Assembly (NCBI GenBank): GCA_907165065.1
Contig: OU015525.1
Coordinates: forward strand, 40,778,037 to 40,842,036
Length of the DNA stretch: 64,000 nt
Direction of reading: 5' to 3'
Source: Caprimulgus europaeus
Lineage: Eukaryota; Chordata; Aves; Caprimulgiformes; Caprimulgidae
Part shown: positions 26,825 through 40,685 of the stretch, piece after piece
Position numbering within the stretch: the first letter of the stretch is position 1
Layout: each line of letters begins with the position of its first letter
Made by a program: the position numbers and the translations under genes
The notes under the pieces: generated by a model
Databases searched by the model: none
Told to the model about the DNA's origin: nothing
The model's input: only the letters and a program-made list of their open reading frames with translations

Positions 26825-29800
26825 TTTTACTCATAAAGCATCTTATCTCAGCCCTAATGCACACTGGAAAGGTGTCTGGGTAATGGATGATCCCAAACTG
26901 CTCTACTAGGATTCATCACAAGACAATATCTATCTATTCCAGAAGCAGGCACAGACATCTGCTAAACCTCTGAAATATAAGAGGAAAAATATAGTTCTAT
27001 TGTGGACATGAAGTACAAATGATGGGTTATGCAAATTGGTACTTGTTGCATGTGTTGATGCAAACATTTTAAATTTATTTCAGGATTACTGCAGTTGGCC
27101 TTGGCTTCACATGTGATTCGTGCTAAAAGCTAAAAATCAAGATCAGGAGAAAGAAAACATAGATTTTCCTGATACCCTATTTCATCCTTCATTGCTGAAA
27201 ATAACTCCATGTTTTCAGTCAAAATTAATGAAGATGGCTGAATATTCAACACAGTTGAGGTAACTAAGCAACATATCTAAGGATTTGGGGTCTGTTCCTG
27301 CGAACATTTCAACTGGTAATTAGTTTTCTTCTAATAGTTTCGGTACCACTGCTCACACTAATTATTTGCATAACTGGAAACATAAGTCAAGGTACAGTCT
27401 ATTGGTAAGGTGACCCTGAAGGCCCAGGCTCACCAAATAGGGATGAGGACCAAGATGGGATTTGTGTGTTAGTGTGATTTGAATCTTCATTATGTAATTC
27501 AATAAAATGAATCATGAATACATCTTCATGATAGAATTCACATTAAAATGTGAAGCTACAGCCAATAAATGTAGTTAATTTGAAAATCTATGTCCTACCA
27601 AGCCTGATTCTAGAGTAAGGCTAAGTCAGCATCATCTTCATGTCCTTTCCATCACACCTCAAATCCACAGATATCATTTTTTCTTATTAAAAAAACCAAC
27701 ATGGGTCACATTCTTGGCTGACTTCAGTAATACGATGAAGAGTTACAACCACCAATTCTCTGACCCAGAAGTGCAGCTCTGGAACAACATATACACATTT
27801 TTTAAGGCAAATTAAATGTAAACAGTTTAAATTACAATAAAAAAAAAAAATCCCACAAAGAGTACTTCTTCACTTTTACTTATTCATTTATGTCATCTAC
27901 ATAAAAGATTTGCAAAGGGTAAATGAAATGTGGCATCTGCCTGGGAGCTAAACTGTTTTTTTAATAGATCTCAGGAACATATCTCTTACAAAGCAAGATA
28001 TTCAACTCTCTTATCTTACACTGAATAATTAGCCTCAGTAGTGACGAACTGCTTCCAAATGAATGAGCTTTTGATAGGAAACTCTACCAAATTTCAGTGG
28101 AAATCTGATCACGGGAAAATTGCTCATGGAAAAAAATGACTCAACACTTGATGCATCCCTTAAAAAACAAGGGTTCCTTGGCATTATCTCATTTAATAAA
28201 GCTGTTGCAAACAATAAAAGCCCCAAATGTTACTCATACTAAGCAGTTTTAATTACTTATGATTTTCATGTGATTAAAATGCATTAAAATTTTCATACAG
28301 GTATTCAAATTTATCTAGTTAGAACTGTATTCCAGTTTATGTACTTTGCATTTCAATCTGGCTTTATACTTCAAATTTGTATTTCAATTTACACTAAATA
28401 GCAAATTACATGCCTAAGAAAAACCGAAAACTATTATTTTTTTTAGTTTTGTTTTGCATGAAACATCTGTCTTTTTAATTTTTTCCCCTGTTATGGAATC
28501 TATTTCTTCTTCCACCTTAATCATAACTACTAATGATGGGACACTTTCTAAGCACAGCAGAGGTTTCATCATTTTGCAATACACAACAGCTACCATTGCT
28601 CTTAATAGTTTAGACTTAGGGCTAAGCACTTTTGCTGCTCTGGCAATTTCCTTTAGTCACCTAATTTGCAAAAGAACACTTTGGAAAGGCATGCACTTCT
28701 CAGACTGAGTGGAAAAGGAATTATTCATGAAATGTTAGGAGTATTGATGAGATACACGAAGGCAATTGGAAAGGAAATGCTTTCTAATTAAATATCTGGT
28801 TGAGGATTTGAGGATGTATATTGTCCTAGATAGGCCATTGATCTGAGAAGATTGCTCCTAGAGAGTACCAGGTACTGCAGGAGATGCTCTTGGGAGAGGA
28901 GAGAAATCATTTACCCATTAAGAATTTCAAACTGACCAGCTAGAAGGAATCCCTTCCCATTCTCCTTCTGCCTTCTACTAAAGAACGAGCTCAATAGATC
29001 AAAATACCCTGAACTTTTCCAAAAACCCTAGGAAAAAATCCCAAATACATTTCACACTTAATTTGAAAGAGATGAGGTTACCCTTGTTGACCTCCTTCCC
29101 TTCTTCCTCACAGAAGACATCCCACTGCACTGTAAGAAACCTGGAGGCTCCTGGTCCAGGATGCCAGGCTCTGGGCTTGGCACCTGCCTTTTAGACAGGC
29201 TGGAGGGGAGCACATCAGGTGGGAAGGAAAACAGAGAAAATTTATCTGGGAAAATTGCCTTGTTTTTACTGAACCAATCCACAGACTGACACAATTCTGC
29301 AGGATGTTTTGGTTTCTTACATACTGGCTTTTAAGAAACAAGAAAAGTTCCCTCTAAAAATTTCCATGTCACTGTATTATAGATCTTATGCAGCAGCATG
29401 TTTCTTGCCATATCCTAAGAGTTAAAGGAAAGAGATCTAAACAGCCTAGCAATCAATAGTTTGGCTGATGTTAAAATGGGTTCTGGAGACCTCTTGACAG
29501 TTTTGCTCCAAGCATACAGTGAATTGCTATATATATCCTGAAATAAGGCAATGTTATTCCAGTGTAGGAATTCAAAGTAAACCCTCTGTCCTTAGAGAGC
29601 TCCTCCTTTAACCACATGTAGCAGGGGCAACAGACATGTCACCAGTCTCCCTATATGGTTTCTTTCTGTAGGAGGGCAAACACTTGTCTGCAAGCACAGG
29701 TTACCTATCATGTCATTTCTCTGGAGCTGACCAGACTAAGAAAGGCTTTATCCAGGATCTGCCATTTTCACTGAATAGTTAAAAAAAATAGTTTTTCTTT

Positions 29801-32800
29801 AGGCTGCTGCCTGAAGGTACATGTATTTTGGGTTTGAGCACAGCACTGTTTGTTTCGGTTCATTAATTTCCTACTGTTCAATTGACCTTGCCATATTTTT
29901 TGGGGGGGTGGGGGGGGGGGGTGTTGTGTTGTTTGTTTGGGGTTTTTTAACATAAGCAGTATGATGAATTCTTTTTTTCCCCAATTAATATAAAGGAAGT
30001 CTAAATGTTTAAATATGGGCCTGCTCCATCAAGACTGCTTTGAGGAAACAAGCTGTTATTTGGTTTCCTGGTGGGATTAGTTCTTGTTGAATACATTTTT
30101 AATGCACTTCTGCTATCTAATGAATTATGTAGCGTGCGCCTTTTTCTTCTGTCAAATGAGATTTGGAAGAAATCAGGTCAAGTCCGATGGCAAAAAATGA
30201 CACAGTATTCTGAAATAACCCCCAATCTGAGTGAAAGAATCATTCTAATGAAACCTAATTTCTGATGAAACAAAGGAAAATATTAAAAACAAGCCAGGTC
30301 TCCCTGGTTTTGTGGCCACCATCACCAAAATTTCTTTCAATAAGCCAGAGGCCAAGTACAATTTTTACAGACCTTAAAATAAGCTAGTGAAAGCCAGGTT
30401 TGAAACTATCAAATGAAGGTTATTTGTCCCCCAGTGTGCAGCAGACCTGTGGCACTCCTAGACTGGGGACACTGAGAAGGTAAGAAGCTTATGTGGGTGT
30501 AAGTAGAGCCTGGAAACAAACTTTGAAGAGAGATCCATTGCCAGTTACTAAATAGAAAAATCACAGAATGTTCAGGAAATTTCCCAAGCTGCAAGGGCTC
30601 AGATGCCAAAAGAGTAGGAGGAGAAAAGTCATATGAGCTTGTCCTGTACCTCCTCCTCCCTGGGCACCCTATGTTGCCACTGTGGAATGCAAAAAGTAAT
30701 TTAGATGGCTCCCTGGTCTAAGCCGTTATGGTTATTCTTGTGTTCTTGTCATTATTAAATGGTAAAATACTACAATAAAAGAAAAATTTACTAACTTACT
30801 TTTGTTGTTTGGTCGTATGTCCAACCCCCAAAACAACTCTTCTTTTTAAAAAAAGGTTGACTAATATTTCTGTGGATGGAATAGCATTGTTAATGCAGGT
30901 GGTATACGTGTTTCACCATGAGATGTGGGGATGACTTCTAACATCTCCCTCCCCTTAGGTTTGCTCCTGTGGTGCTTACACACCAATTCACTCCAGGAAG
31001 AGTGACAGATGCTCTGGCTAGAACTGAGATTAAATATGCATACTCAGGAAAGCCATCCTATTTATGTCAAATGTTCTGAGACTTATCAGTTTTTTGGTTT
31101 TAGGGTTTTTTTTCTTTTACAGTGCTATAATATTTTGGTTATTACCATTAAAAACTGAGCAGGTACGTAATTTCTAATTAAACTTTCACTACCACAACTT
31201 TTGTTCCATTTTTTAAAATTGCTCATTTGTAATTTTCCCAACAAGAATCAAATTAACAGTTTAGAATTGCCTTGAGCTAATACCATTCTCAAAGTCCTGT
31301 ACACCGACTTGCTCTATTTTGATTGGGATAAGTGGCTTTTCCAGATCAGACTTGGAAGATAATTTCTCATGTGGGTTTTATACTTAATTAAACATAGGAT
31401 ACACTGCTTTTTGACTGAAGCAATTTGAGCTCAAATATTCCCTAAGGGATTCTGTATAAGCAAATTGTTCTACCTTTCATTTCCAATATACTGATTTTTT
31501 CCAAAATTTCAGTTCCTAAGGTAGCCAAAGATGTCACACACATCTTAATGGAAGAAAAAAATGGACAAGTTCTTTCAAACACAGGACTTTATTTTTTTCT
31601 CCACCATTCATTACTGCTGCTTTCTAATTTTATTTTTATTTTTCCTGAAGACTGGTCATTAATCACTGACTAATGAGAAAGGATTTAGTTAGTCAAAACC
31701 TGCCTTAACACAATGTCTGAAATTTTCCTGTCAATATATTATTTCCTACAGTTACTTTGCTCTTCTTCCAGTCCAGTCACGCTCACCCATTCAAATCCCC
31801 TCTGTGTGACTCACAACTGGAATGTGAACTTGGCTTACCCAACTCTCAGGAAGGTGGCTTCGTCAGCAGTTTAAACCATCTGGAAACAGGTTTCTCTTAA
31901 TTTCTTCTTTTGGAGCTCTTCTTTTGGATACACTCAATTAAATATGAACTGTCCCCAGAGGAAAAAAATGGGGAGAGGGTGACTTCTACTGGGCGAAAGT
32001 GGGAGTGTCATGTTCAGGTCGCTGCTCTGATGAGTGTGTACTTGTATTACAGAGCAGGTTTGGGGTTTTTTTCAGGGAAAAGACACTGTTCTGGGGCACC
32101 CCTAGGTGTTACAATTCAGCTTTTCACCAGTTTCTCACCAGAAAAGGTTTCCCTAACAAAAGAACTGGAAGATACAGATGCAGCATTAATAGTGTGCCTC
32201 CCTGGGCTTTTCATATTCTGAGGACTAAGCATATTCTGAGATTGTTTATCTTTAGACAAGCCTTGTACACAAGATGTGGGGGCAGAGGTGTGGAATAAGC
32301 CACAACCTATCAAAATTGGTGTAGTTTATTACATGCACAGTATTTGTGACCAGCCCAGTCAAGGTCGCAGGCACATACAGCTTTATCACCCTGTGCGAGT
32401 GGCAGCCCCTCACCACCACCAAGGGACATTCACTGCTGGTGCACATGGAAATTGGGCAGGGAACTTCATGTATGACAAATGAGATGGGTTTTCCTCACCA
32501 GTACTACAAGCAAAACCATGGATGATTTTATCAAATCTGACCTTTGTCTCTCAGAAGAGGGAATGAGAATTGCAAGACATCTGGACAACAGATGTGAAAT
32601 TCAACACACCCCTGTCTACTGCACTTGTACCGTTATAAAATGAACAATGCTCAGGAGCACAAATCATCATTATAAATGACTACAGAAAGTGAAGAATAAC
32701 CAAGACTCGGGCAATGCACTTCTAGATGGGCAAGGAGACACACAGGATCAGATAAACAAGAGGACGTGGGAGTGAATCTGAAAATTAACATATAAGAAGG

Positions 32801-34022
32801 AAAAACTTGTTACTGTAATAAGCAGTAAATTGGGATTGCTACCATCTATTTTAGTACCTTTGGAAAAACCCTGCAAACGTGTAATTATCCATGCTGTTTG
32901 TACTTCAGCGTGTTTCTTGGTTTCTTGCTTCCCCTGGTGCCATAGGTGCAAAACTTGTGACCTGAGCTTTCTTTGAGAGTAGTCAGAAACTCATGCAGTG
33001 ACATAGGTGGGAGGAAGAGCTGCTGTCTCTCACACTGGGGAAGCTGGGAGTGAGGAGAAATTCATCAATGCAACACAGGGAATTCTAGCAACTTAGCGAG
33101 ATAAACTCAGGACAGAGTAAAACTTAGGACCAGAAATAAGTAAGGATTTCTAACCTCACTGAGTTAGAAATCCTGGCCTTTTGTTTCTTTTAGGTAAGCA
33201 CAAAAGTCATAGTAAGAGAACAAATCCCATCTTTCTAGCTGCTATCTAACTATGCTCTGCTTCAAAGAGATAACAGTGGAAACAGGAGATAACTGGTGGA
33301 TAACAGAAAATGCACCAATGAACTCCAGCTGACTCAAATTTTCCACAGGGCACTTTTTCATACTGAAAAGTGTATGGAAAGACTGATTTGGGATATTTTT
33401 ATTTTTAATTTATCAGATTGGCTTGGCTTTCCAAGAACTTAAAAAGAACTTCAAAAAAAGAAAAAAATGTTTAACATTTTTAATTTTTCCTACTTTTTTC
33501 ATTCTGAAATACTTTGTTTAAAATTTCTTTTTCTTAGAATCGGGTATACACTAAGACAATTTCAGGCAACTCAAGCCCCTGTTATTCCTGTCCTCCTGAA
33601 ATGACCTGAAAGTCTTTTTCAGATGAAAATTGAGTTTTGTTTAGGCTTTGGTGAGAACACTTTAAAAAGCTTTGATTTCAGTTTGTTTGGGTTTTTTTTT
33701 TATTTAAGTTTAAAAAAAACTTGAAAACTCAATTGCTTACAGAGCTGCAATCTAAGATGACTATGCTTTAGTACCCCACAAATCAGCACTAGCAGCCCAT
33801 CATTGTCAATAACTTTGAAGGCATCACAGAAGAAATTAGCTTTCAGGAGAGCTTAGAAGGAGAGCAATGAAGTGACTACCAGGATTTTGGCATGGGAAAG
33901 CATGAGAGAACTGGATGGGGGTTTGATGGAGGGCAGAATCATCAGGAAAGCAGAGAAAATGTTGATTATCTTCACGCTGGAGAAAAGGATTGCATCAAGC
34001 TGAACTTCCATGGACTTGCCAA
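26825..34022. other. Unique AT-rich DNA
   Basis: No repeat family or exon was recognised. Notable only for an A run at 27839-27850 and the G-run at 29902-29921. Scattered short open frames look random. Confidence 0.55.
29895..29945 (+). repeat. Guanine homopolymer tract, G-quadruplex-prone
   Basis: Seven G, one T, then twelve or so G, followed by GTT/GTTT-rich sequence and GGGG. T-rich runs flank it on both sides. The tract satisfies the simple rule of four G runs of at least three, so it could fold as a quadruplex on the plus strand. No gene or promoter is visible next to it. Confidence 0.85.
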
Positions 34023-34275
34023 GGCACCCAGGGGGCAGATGCCTCTCAGTGTCCTTTTTTGTTCCACCTCACTCATGCATGAATGAAATCTGGCAGAAAG
34101 ACCAGCAGACCATGGGCACTTCTCTCCTCGCTTCACTTTGCCTCTACCAAGAAGGTGCCAGAGCCGCGTTGTGCCCCTGGTAGCCCAGGAGTCACAGCTC
34201 AGCCACTCACCAGTAAAAATAAATCAGCACCTACAACAATAGAGTCAGAAAGCACTGAGATAGGGATGTGCATAT
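34023..34275. repeat. Dispersed repeat of unknown family, copy A
   Basis: This stretch aligns by eye with 39199-39470 in the same orientation. Shared blocks are GCACCCA…GGGCAG, CAGTG-CC-TTTTT…CCA-CTCA, CATGGGC…TCTCTCCTC, TTGCCTCTACCA, an identical 19-mer CCAGGAGTCACAGCTCAGC (34185-34203), GTAAAAATAAATC-GCACC and TACAAC-ATAGAGTCAGAAAG. It does not match CR1 or the LTR seen elsewhere in the window. It may be an old LTR or other interspersed element, or a segmental duplication of a gene fragment. Orientation cannot be set. Confidence 0.75.
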
Positions 34276-37200
34276 GTATTTTATTTTAGCCTATGCCACC
34301 AGCATTTGTCAAGGGTTTCTGGGCACCACTGAACATGGCTTTTTCAATTGCTCCCTCCCATCAAACCCTTGGCATATTTTGTGTCTCAAAACAAAGCACC
34401 AATATGTTATGTTGGAAGAGGAAGGCAACATCATGGTCAGGATCCAAACACAAATGTGGACCTTCTTGTACGCAACAGCTGAGCATAGATAAATGGATTA
34501 TTGGAGCCTGTCTCTATATAGTCTCTCTTCCCTAATAGCCAGTGTGTGCTGTCACCAAAACCTGCCCTTCTGAGGAAGAGACCTTGAAAGGACTCAAAAT
34601 GAATAAGTCCACAGACACTATTTAAGAAGATGAATATACTTCTGGTAACTCTTACAACAATTCCATGCAGGTATATGCAGGAAAATACACAGTTTAAGTA
34701 CAACCACAGCTTTTGCAGCCCTGTGATCAAGTGTGTTTACCCACAGTGAAAAAAGCAGCCAATCCTGTTGTGACATCAGTGAAAGTAAAGCTTCATTCTT
34801 TGCACACAGGCTACTTCACAGGGTGATGGCTGAATATCCTAGTGAACTTGGCTTCTGTGGTTTCTCTGGAGACCTTCTGGCTGAGGTAGGAAGGGCTGCT
34901 CTTACTTGTAAAAGCTGGTTTTCATGCTGCCTGGCAGTTAATTTTGAAGCCTTTCCTATGGAGAGCTGGGTCCATCACAAAGAGCTGCTGCACTGGAAGA
35001 GGACAGACTTAGCTCCTCGTGGCTGATCTGGCTGCAGACCATGGGGCTGTCTTCTCTTGAGAAGGAATAAACCAGGAGGCAGAAATCAGATTAAGCAAAA
35101 GTAATGACTGAGCAATTTGTTGTGCTAGAATAATCTAGAGCTGAGCTCCACCACCATTGATGCTTTCACTAAGTGCCCTTGGAGCCTCCAATGGAAAATG
35201 TGTAAACATACATCTTGTGAAATGTGTCATTTCTATGATACTTCAGGAGGAGACAGTGTGGAAATTAAGAAATAGGAATCAGTGAAAGAAGGATAATTTA
35301 ATCCATGCATCATCTGAAAATGCAGCATCAGTTAAATATTACTAATATTTTAGATTGTTGTCTGGGTTGAAAGACTATCATTTAAGGGTTATCATTCATG
35401 CACTAAAAGACTATTCTGAAGAAAATCAGACTACATATGGTAAGATAGTAAGGAGGAGGGCTGGTTTTACAGATTATATTCTTACCTAATCGTGTTTAGG
35501 TCTGGGAAATAATGAAAATAGTATTAAAAAAATAATAATCCCACATCTGTTTCTGTGGTTTGTGATCCTGAATCCTCAGATGATACAAAGAACTCCACAG
35601 AACTGGACACAGGTATTCCCAGGATGTGGTAAGGCACTAAAATCCTGTTTGTACTGCCTGAAATCAATGCTCCCTGAGAGAGAGAGGCCGTACAGCATCA
35701 CACCTTTGCTCTGCTCCAGTTAGGATTAAAAGCACTTTCATTATGGATACTTCTTCCCTTAGAAAGACAGGTAGCAGAGCATGAAATACCACCTAGGACA
35801 AATATGCTGCCCTGCACAGTGAGAGTAAGCAGATAGAATGTGCATTTCTTAATCAACTGAAAGATGTTGAAGAACAGCCTCAGGACAGGAATATTGGTGA
35901 AGCTGTCCAGGGATTTCAGCCAACATCGGCTCACACGCCAGCAGATGTAACCTTGTGCTGTGCATTCTCTTAACCATCTGAAATAGATGCTGTATTCTGT
36001 AACAGATTTTTTCCTGAATAAAACTCCAATTTCTAAACCAATTACCTAACCAGCTTGAAAAGAGCCTAGTACAGAAGTAAAATTTATTGTCTTAATGATC
36101 ATTTTTTGTGAATAGAGACATTGAGTTTACAAGCATAGTCTGCTTAGAGTCACTAGACACATTTACCTCAACTTTCCTTTGTGATGCTGGACTTTTGTTA
36201 GAGCTGTTCTAGACCAGGTCCATGCAATACAATGCTGACTCTGGTCAAGACCATTACAAACTCCTGCCTATAGGTTGCTGCTCACTTTTTGCAGGCTAGA
36301 GGGGAGCCTGAAAGTTTTGTTTTATCATATAGTTGAATTTTTGCTGATATGCTGAAATATTATTGTTATGAGCCTCTCCAAATAGAAAAATCACTTACAG
36401 AAATAATTTCACCATCAGCTGGCACCAAGTTAATATCCCTCTCAATTCTCTCCTGTAGGAGAGTATTACAGGTACAAGCACATGGCAGGCAAAAAGTAGT
36501 TCCTGGGATGGGAACATGGGTTACAGGGAGAAGAGTGTGCATGGGAAGAAGTCAACAATAGATCTGCACTGCTCAAGGAGGTGTGTACTGAAATTAAATT
36601 CAGCGGGTGACTCAAAGGCTCATTTGACAAGGCAGCTCTGGATGCGCATCTCACTGTGGGGCTAATCACTGCAGACAGTTTGGCAATGGTTGTGGTCATA
36701 GCCTATAAGGCATCTATTCACAAAACTTTATTAATAGAAGATTTATGGGGCAGGGTTACAGGGACCATCGTTCCTCCATTAGCACTAATGCAGAGCCTGG
36801 TCCTCATCCATTCAGGAAGGAGTGGCCATGATCCTCTGTGGCCTTGTCCATCCCCATTTTATGGCCATGTGTCCATTCCTGACCCCCTGGCAGAGCTTTG
36901 GGTCAAATGGTCTCATGGAGTAACTGCTGGAAGAGAGAATCCAGGACCAACATCATAACCTGGACATGGACCAGATGCCAGTCTAGTGATGTCCATGCAG
37001 TTATTTCAGATTTACTTGTGAACGAGGAGAATTTCCCAGAGGCATGCAGTTGTGCTGTTAGCTGCAGACTGGACAACACATACAGCAATCTCTTGGACAG
37101 AAGTATCTCAAATAAATGTATGGGATTCTGGAAGGGCTTTATGGAGGCTGGAGCAGGACAGGGGAAAAAGACAAGGGAAGTGGCAACAAATACTGATTTA

Positions 37201-38123
37201 TTAACATCTGATTTACTAACTTCATTATGCTTTTCAGTTTGCCAAGCAGGGACACATTTCAATCTTTATGCTTTCATTTACAAACCTATTTTTGAAAAAT
37301 CTGTATTTTAAGGAAGTACCATATTCAAAATATTACATTTTTATTAAGTCTTTAAGATGTTTGTGTTTTGGATGTCATAGTATGGTAGCCAGCAACTCTG
37401 CAACAGCTGTAGCTAGAAATGTATGCAATTGAAACAATTACTGGTTTTTATTACAGTAACAGAAGCTCAAACTTATTTTAGCAAGGATACTTTTGCTTTT
37501 AATTTTCATTATCCTAGAAAAATAATCATTAGTGTAGTAGGATTTCACGCTGTTTACTAAATGTAAATAAATTAACATGTATACAGAAAGATTATTTTCC
37601 TCCTCACAAACAATGCTAAAATGATGAGCAAATCTGAAATGCAAGGTAAATAAGGCCCTAATGCACAAAAGCCTAGGCTTCAAAGTTCTGCTTCTCAGAT
37701 AATTACTAACAGCATTTTCTCCTCCTTGTCACATGCAGTTCCATATTTCCATTGTCTTTAACTAATAAGTAAATGTTTGCACTCATTGTTAATCAAAAAA
37801 GCACTTCAACATGTTCCAAGATCCCACAGAAGAGATGAGGTTTCAAGGTCCATATGTCTGCAGAGTTCAATGCACTGGAAATAAATCCTACCTCACTTGG
37901 GTACATCTCCTCTGAAACAGCTATATGTATTTATTTTACATAAAGAAAAACCTTTGATTGACCCAAGTTATGGACACAATTACAAGGTAGGTAGTATGGA
38001 TCAATTCAGATAAACTACTGAATATATAAGCCTCTCTGGTGACCTGGTCAAGAAATGCTGTTTCAACTCTTTCAAAAGCTACAGAATCAGTACCATGACT
38101 AGAATCAATCCTGAAATGGAAAA
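34276..38123. other. Unique AT-rich DNA with one CR1 scrap
   Basis: Nothing recognisable except the possible CR1 scrap at 35597-35637. The open frames around 34733-35026 and 36656-37311 carry no motif and have no good splice sites. Confidence 0.55.
35597..35637 (-). mobile_element. Possible CR1 scrap
   Basis: CAGAACTGGACACAGGTATT followed by CCCAGGATGTGG matches the antisense CR1 block (CAGAACTGGACACAGTATTCCAGATGTGG) with two one-base insertions. It covers only about 40 bases, with no flanking support, so it could be coincidental. Confidence 0.45.
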
Positions 38124-38856
38124 GAATCATAGAATCACAGAATCTCCTGGTTGGAAAAGACCTCTGAGGTCATCGAGTCCAACTCTACCTACCCACTACT
38201 AAAGCATATCTTCGAGCACCCCATCTATCCATCTTTTAAACACCTCCAGGGATGATGACTCAACCGCCACCCTAGGCAGCCAAATCCAGTGCCTGAGAAC
38301 CCTTTCAGTGAAGAAGTATTTCCTGACATCCAATCTGTATCTCACCTGGTGCAACTTAAGGCCATTTCCTCTTGTTCTGCCACTAGTTACCTGGGAGAAA
38401 AGACACACACCCACCTCTCTACACCCTGCTTTCAGGTATTTGTAAAGGGCGATAAGGTCTCACCTCAGCCTCCTCTTCTCTAGACTAAACAACCCCAGTT
38501 CCCTCAGCTGCTCCTCACAACACTTGTTCTCCAGACCCTTCACCAGCTTTGTTGCCCTTCTCTGGACAACCCCCAGCACCTCAATGTGCTTCTTGTAATG
38601 AGGGGCCCAAAAGTCAGACACAGTATTCAAGGTGCAGCCTCACCAAGGCTGAGAACAGGGGAAGGATGACTTCCCTACTCATGCTGGCCACACTGTTTTG
38701 GATACAAGCCAGGATGCCACTGGCCTTTTTGGCCACCTGTGCACACTGCTGGTTCATATTCAGCTGGCTGTCAACCAACATCCCCAGGTCCTTTTCCACC
38801 AGGCAGCTTTCCAACCACTCCTCCCCAAACCTGTAGCAGGGAGATTTCTGGGTCCT
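38124..38856 (-). mobile_element. CR1 retrotransposon, antisense, RT C-terminus to 3' end
   Basis: The 3' end is at 38124 (reverse complement of GAATCATAGAATCACAGAAT). Further along the minus strand are CR1 post-RT segments: [20 protein letters not shown], then the LLERV-type region, and [20 protein letters not shown] at its 5' end. The copy is 5' truncated near 38856. Frameshifts are frequent in the middle (for example around 38470-38620), so it is dead. It is the same CR1 group as the 21562 copy. Confidence 0.94.
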
Positions 38857-39198
38857 TATCACTTTAGTCCTTGCTTTGAAGGAAGCTAACAAATACTTTT
38901 TAAAATGTGATCCAGCACTGAAGAATTGAGCTCTCCATAGGTCATGAAGCCACCTCTCAGCTCTGCCAGCTGGTGGGAATGTGCTTGTGGGACTGAAGAA
39001 CCAGCCAGCAAAGCCTCCTGCCAGGGTGGATGCCTCTTGCACCCCCGTAGGAGGTAGAGGACAGGCAGCACAGGACTCAGTGCTGCCCTTGCACTCACAG
39101 TGTCCTCCCAGAGACTTTTTCCCTTTTGTAGGAGGATGGTTCTGAGGGTGGTGGAGGGATGTCCCGGAGCAATGGGAGCAGCAGGAGTGCTCAGCCTC
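38857..39198. other. GC-richer DNA between CR1 and repeat copy B
   Basis: About 340 bases, GC-richer than the surroundings and open on the minus strand into the adjoining CR1. No family was recognised. It may belong to the same unknown element as copy B. Confidence 0.4.
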
Positions 39199-39470
39199 AG
39201 CACCCATTGGGCAGGCAGCCCACAGTGCCATTTTTGATCCATCTCAGTCCTGTCCAAATGTAATGCATCAGCAAGAGCAGCAGGGCATGGGCTTCTCTCC
39301 TCACCTCACCTCCCCTCCTCTTGCCTCTACCATGAAGGCCCTGGGGCCACATCACACCCCTGGTAGTCCAGGAGTCACAGCTCAGCTGCCCACAGGTAAA
39401 AATAAATCTGCACCTACAACGATAGAGTCAGAAAGGACTGCCAGGACTATAAAGGCAGGAATAGGCATGA
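39199..39470. repeat. Dispersed repeat of unknown family, copy B
   Basis: The partner of 34023-34275 in direct orientation, 5.18 kb away at the shared 19-mer (39368-39386 here). Copy B is slightly longer because of a C/T-rich insertion near 39299-39319. After the GAGTCAGAAAG block, similarity fades (GGACTGCC here versus CACTGAGA in copy A). The mismatch level suggests that both copies are old. Classification needs a repeat library. Confidence 0.75.
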
Positions 39471-40685
39471 TGTTGTTCCCCTTTCTTTGGGGAATACAAT
39501 GCAAAAGGAATTGTTCACAGCACAGAAGGAAGAACTCTTGCTGGCAGAGACTATGGCATTGCTTTGGCCCCTTTAAACACATGTGATAAACTCAGGGAAC
39601 TGCAGGTTTACACAGATTTCCAGGGCCCCTTTGCAGAGCTGGAGGGGCAGCCCCAGGGGAGCTATCACATAGTCGTTTCCAAAACCTGAGCAGCAGCATC
39701 CCCCACTGCCCCTTTCTGGCAACCCAGGTTTAGAGGCAAAACCCAGTCCCTCAGGCAGAGCCACACAGGCAGCCGGGGCTGCGCTGCTTCCAGGACTCGC
39801 ATCCCACTTCCTGCAAAACACAGCAAGCATCAGTCTGGTTCCATCCCTTTACACTGAGACAGCCTGGGCTGCTTTGCTCTCTAGTGGGCAGAGCAGGGAA
39901 AAATAATACAAAGGCACCAGACTGGATAGGGCCTAGGTGGTTTTGTCTTTCTTTTCCTTTCCCCCACTACACCCTTCTAAATTATCACAGAGGAAATATG
40001 ATTTTTTTTTTAAGAAGTGCCAATATCTTCAAGTCTAAAGCTACTTGGAAGAAATCCTTGTTATGTATTTGGGATTCCGACAATACAAGCCCTCATGAGG
40101 ATTGCCAACTAACATAAACAAAAAAGGGGGACTTTGTCTCTCTATTTAGAGATTAGGTCAAAGAATTAAAAATTGCAATTCTTGTGACCTTGCCAGGGTG
40201 TCTGCTTACCTTTGTACAAGCAGAGCTTCAACAAGTGCAAAATTAAAACTGCAAAATTTGGAGTGGTATTTTTCTTCAGACATATATTTTCTCCCGAATG
40301 CAGGTGGATGTTTCCTATTTGTGGCCATCTTTGTGCGTCTCAAAGACATTTCATATAGTTAGAATAATGCTCAAACTGTTGAAAGATGAACAGCAGAGTC
40401 TGTTACACACCTGGGCTTCTTATTCTTCTCAGCCCTCTTGGATTTTTTCAATTGCCAACCCCTGAAAGCTCTTTTTCTCCTTTTCTTGTCTGGTTGGCTA
40501 TCACTCCCCTCTTCACAGGTCTGTTTTCTTTCTGTTTCTTTGTTTTCTGATGCCCTGAGAAGGGCCTGCAAACCTTTCCATGCAATAGTATTACTAGTTA
40601 GGTAAAACCATTATGAACTTGAATCAATTCTTCTTTTAATCAAAGCTAACTCATTCTACCTTCTTTCCTTTGACAAGCTCTCCAG
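39471..40685. other. Unique DNA, GC-rich patch then AT-rich
   Basis: 39580-39840 is GC-rich with several CpGs but has no promoter or exon signature that I can defend. The remainder is unique. The lysine-rich minus-strand segment at 40404-40562 is listed separately. Confidence 0.5.
40404..40562 (-). other. Candidate lysine/arginine-rich exon, unidentified
   Basis: On the minus strand, after GGTTTGCAG, a frame begins ALLRASENKETERKQTC, continues through SQPDKKRRKRAFRGWQLKKS and reaches AEKNKKPR, then CCCAG|GTGTGT, which could be a splice donor. The basic clusters resemble a nuclear-localisation type sequence. The segment is purine-rich, though, and purine-rich DNA gives such peptides by chance. 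It lies 2 kb downstream of the RhoGAP relic on the same strand. No link is shown. Confidence 0.2.

Noticed and set aside
38614-39257. 205-codon minus-strand frame
   Set aside because: Its C-terminal half is CR1 protein ([20 protein letters not shown]). The N-terminal half is unrelated GC-rich flank read in the same frame, so it is a chance fusion.
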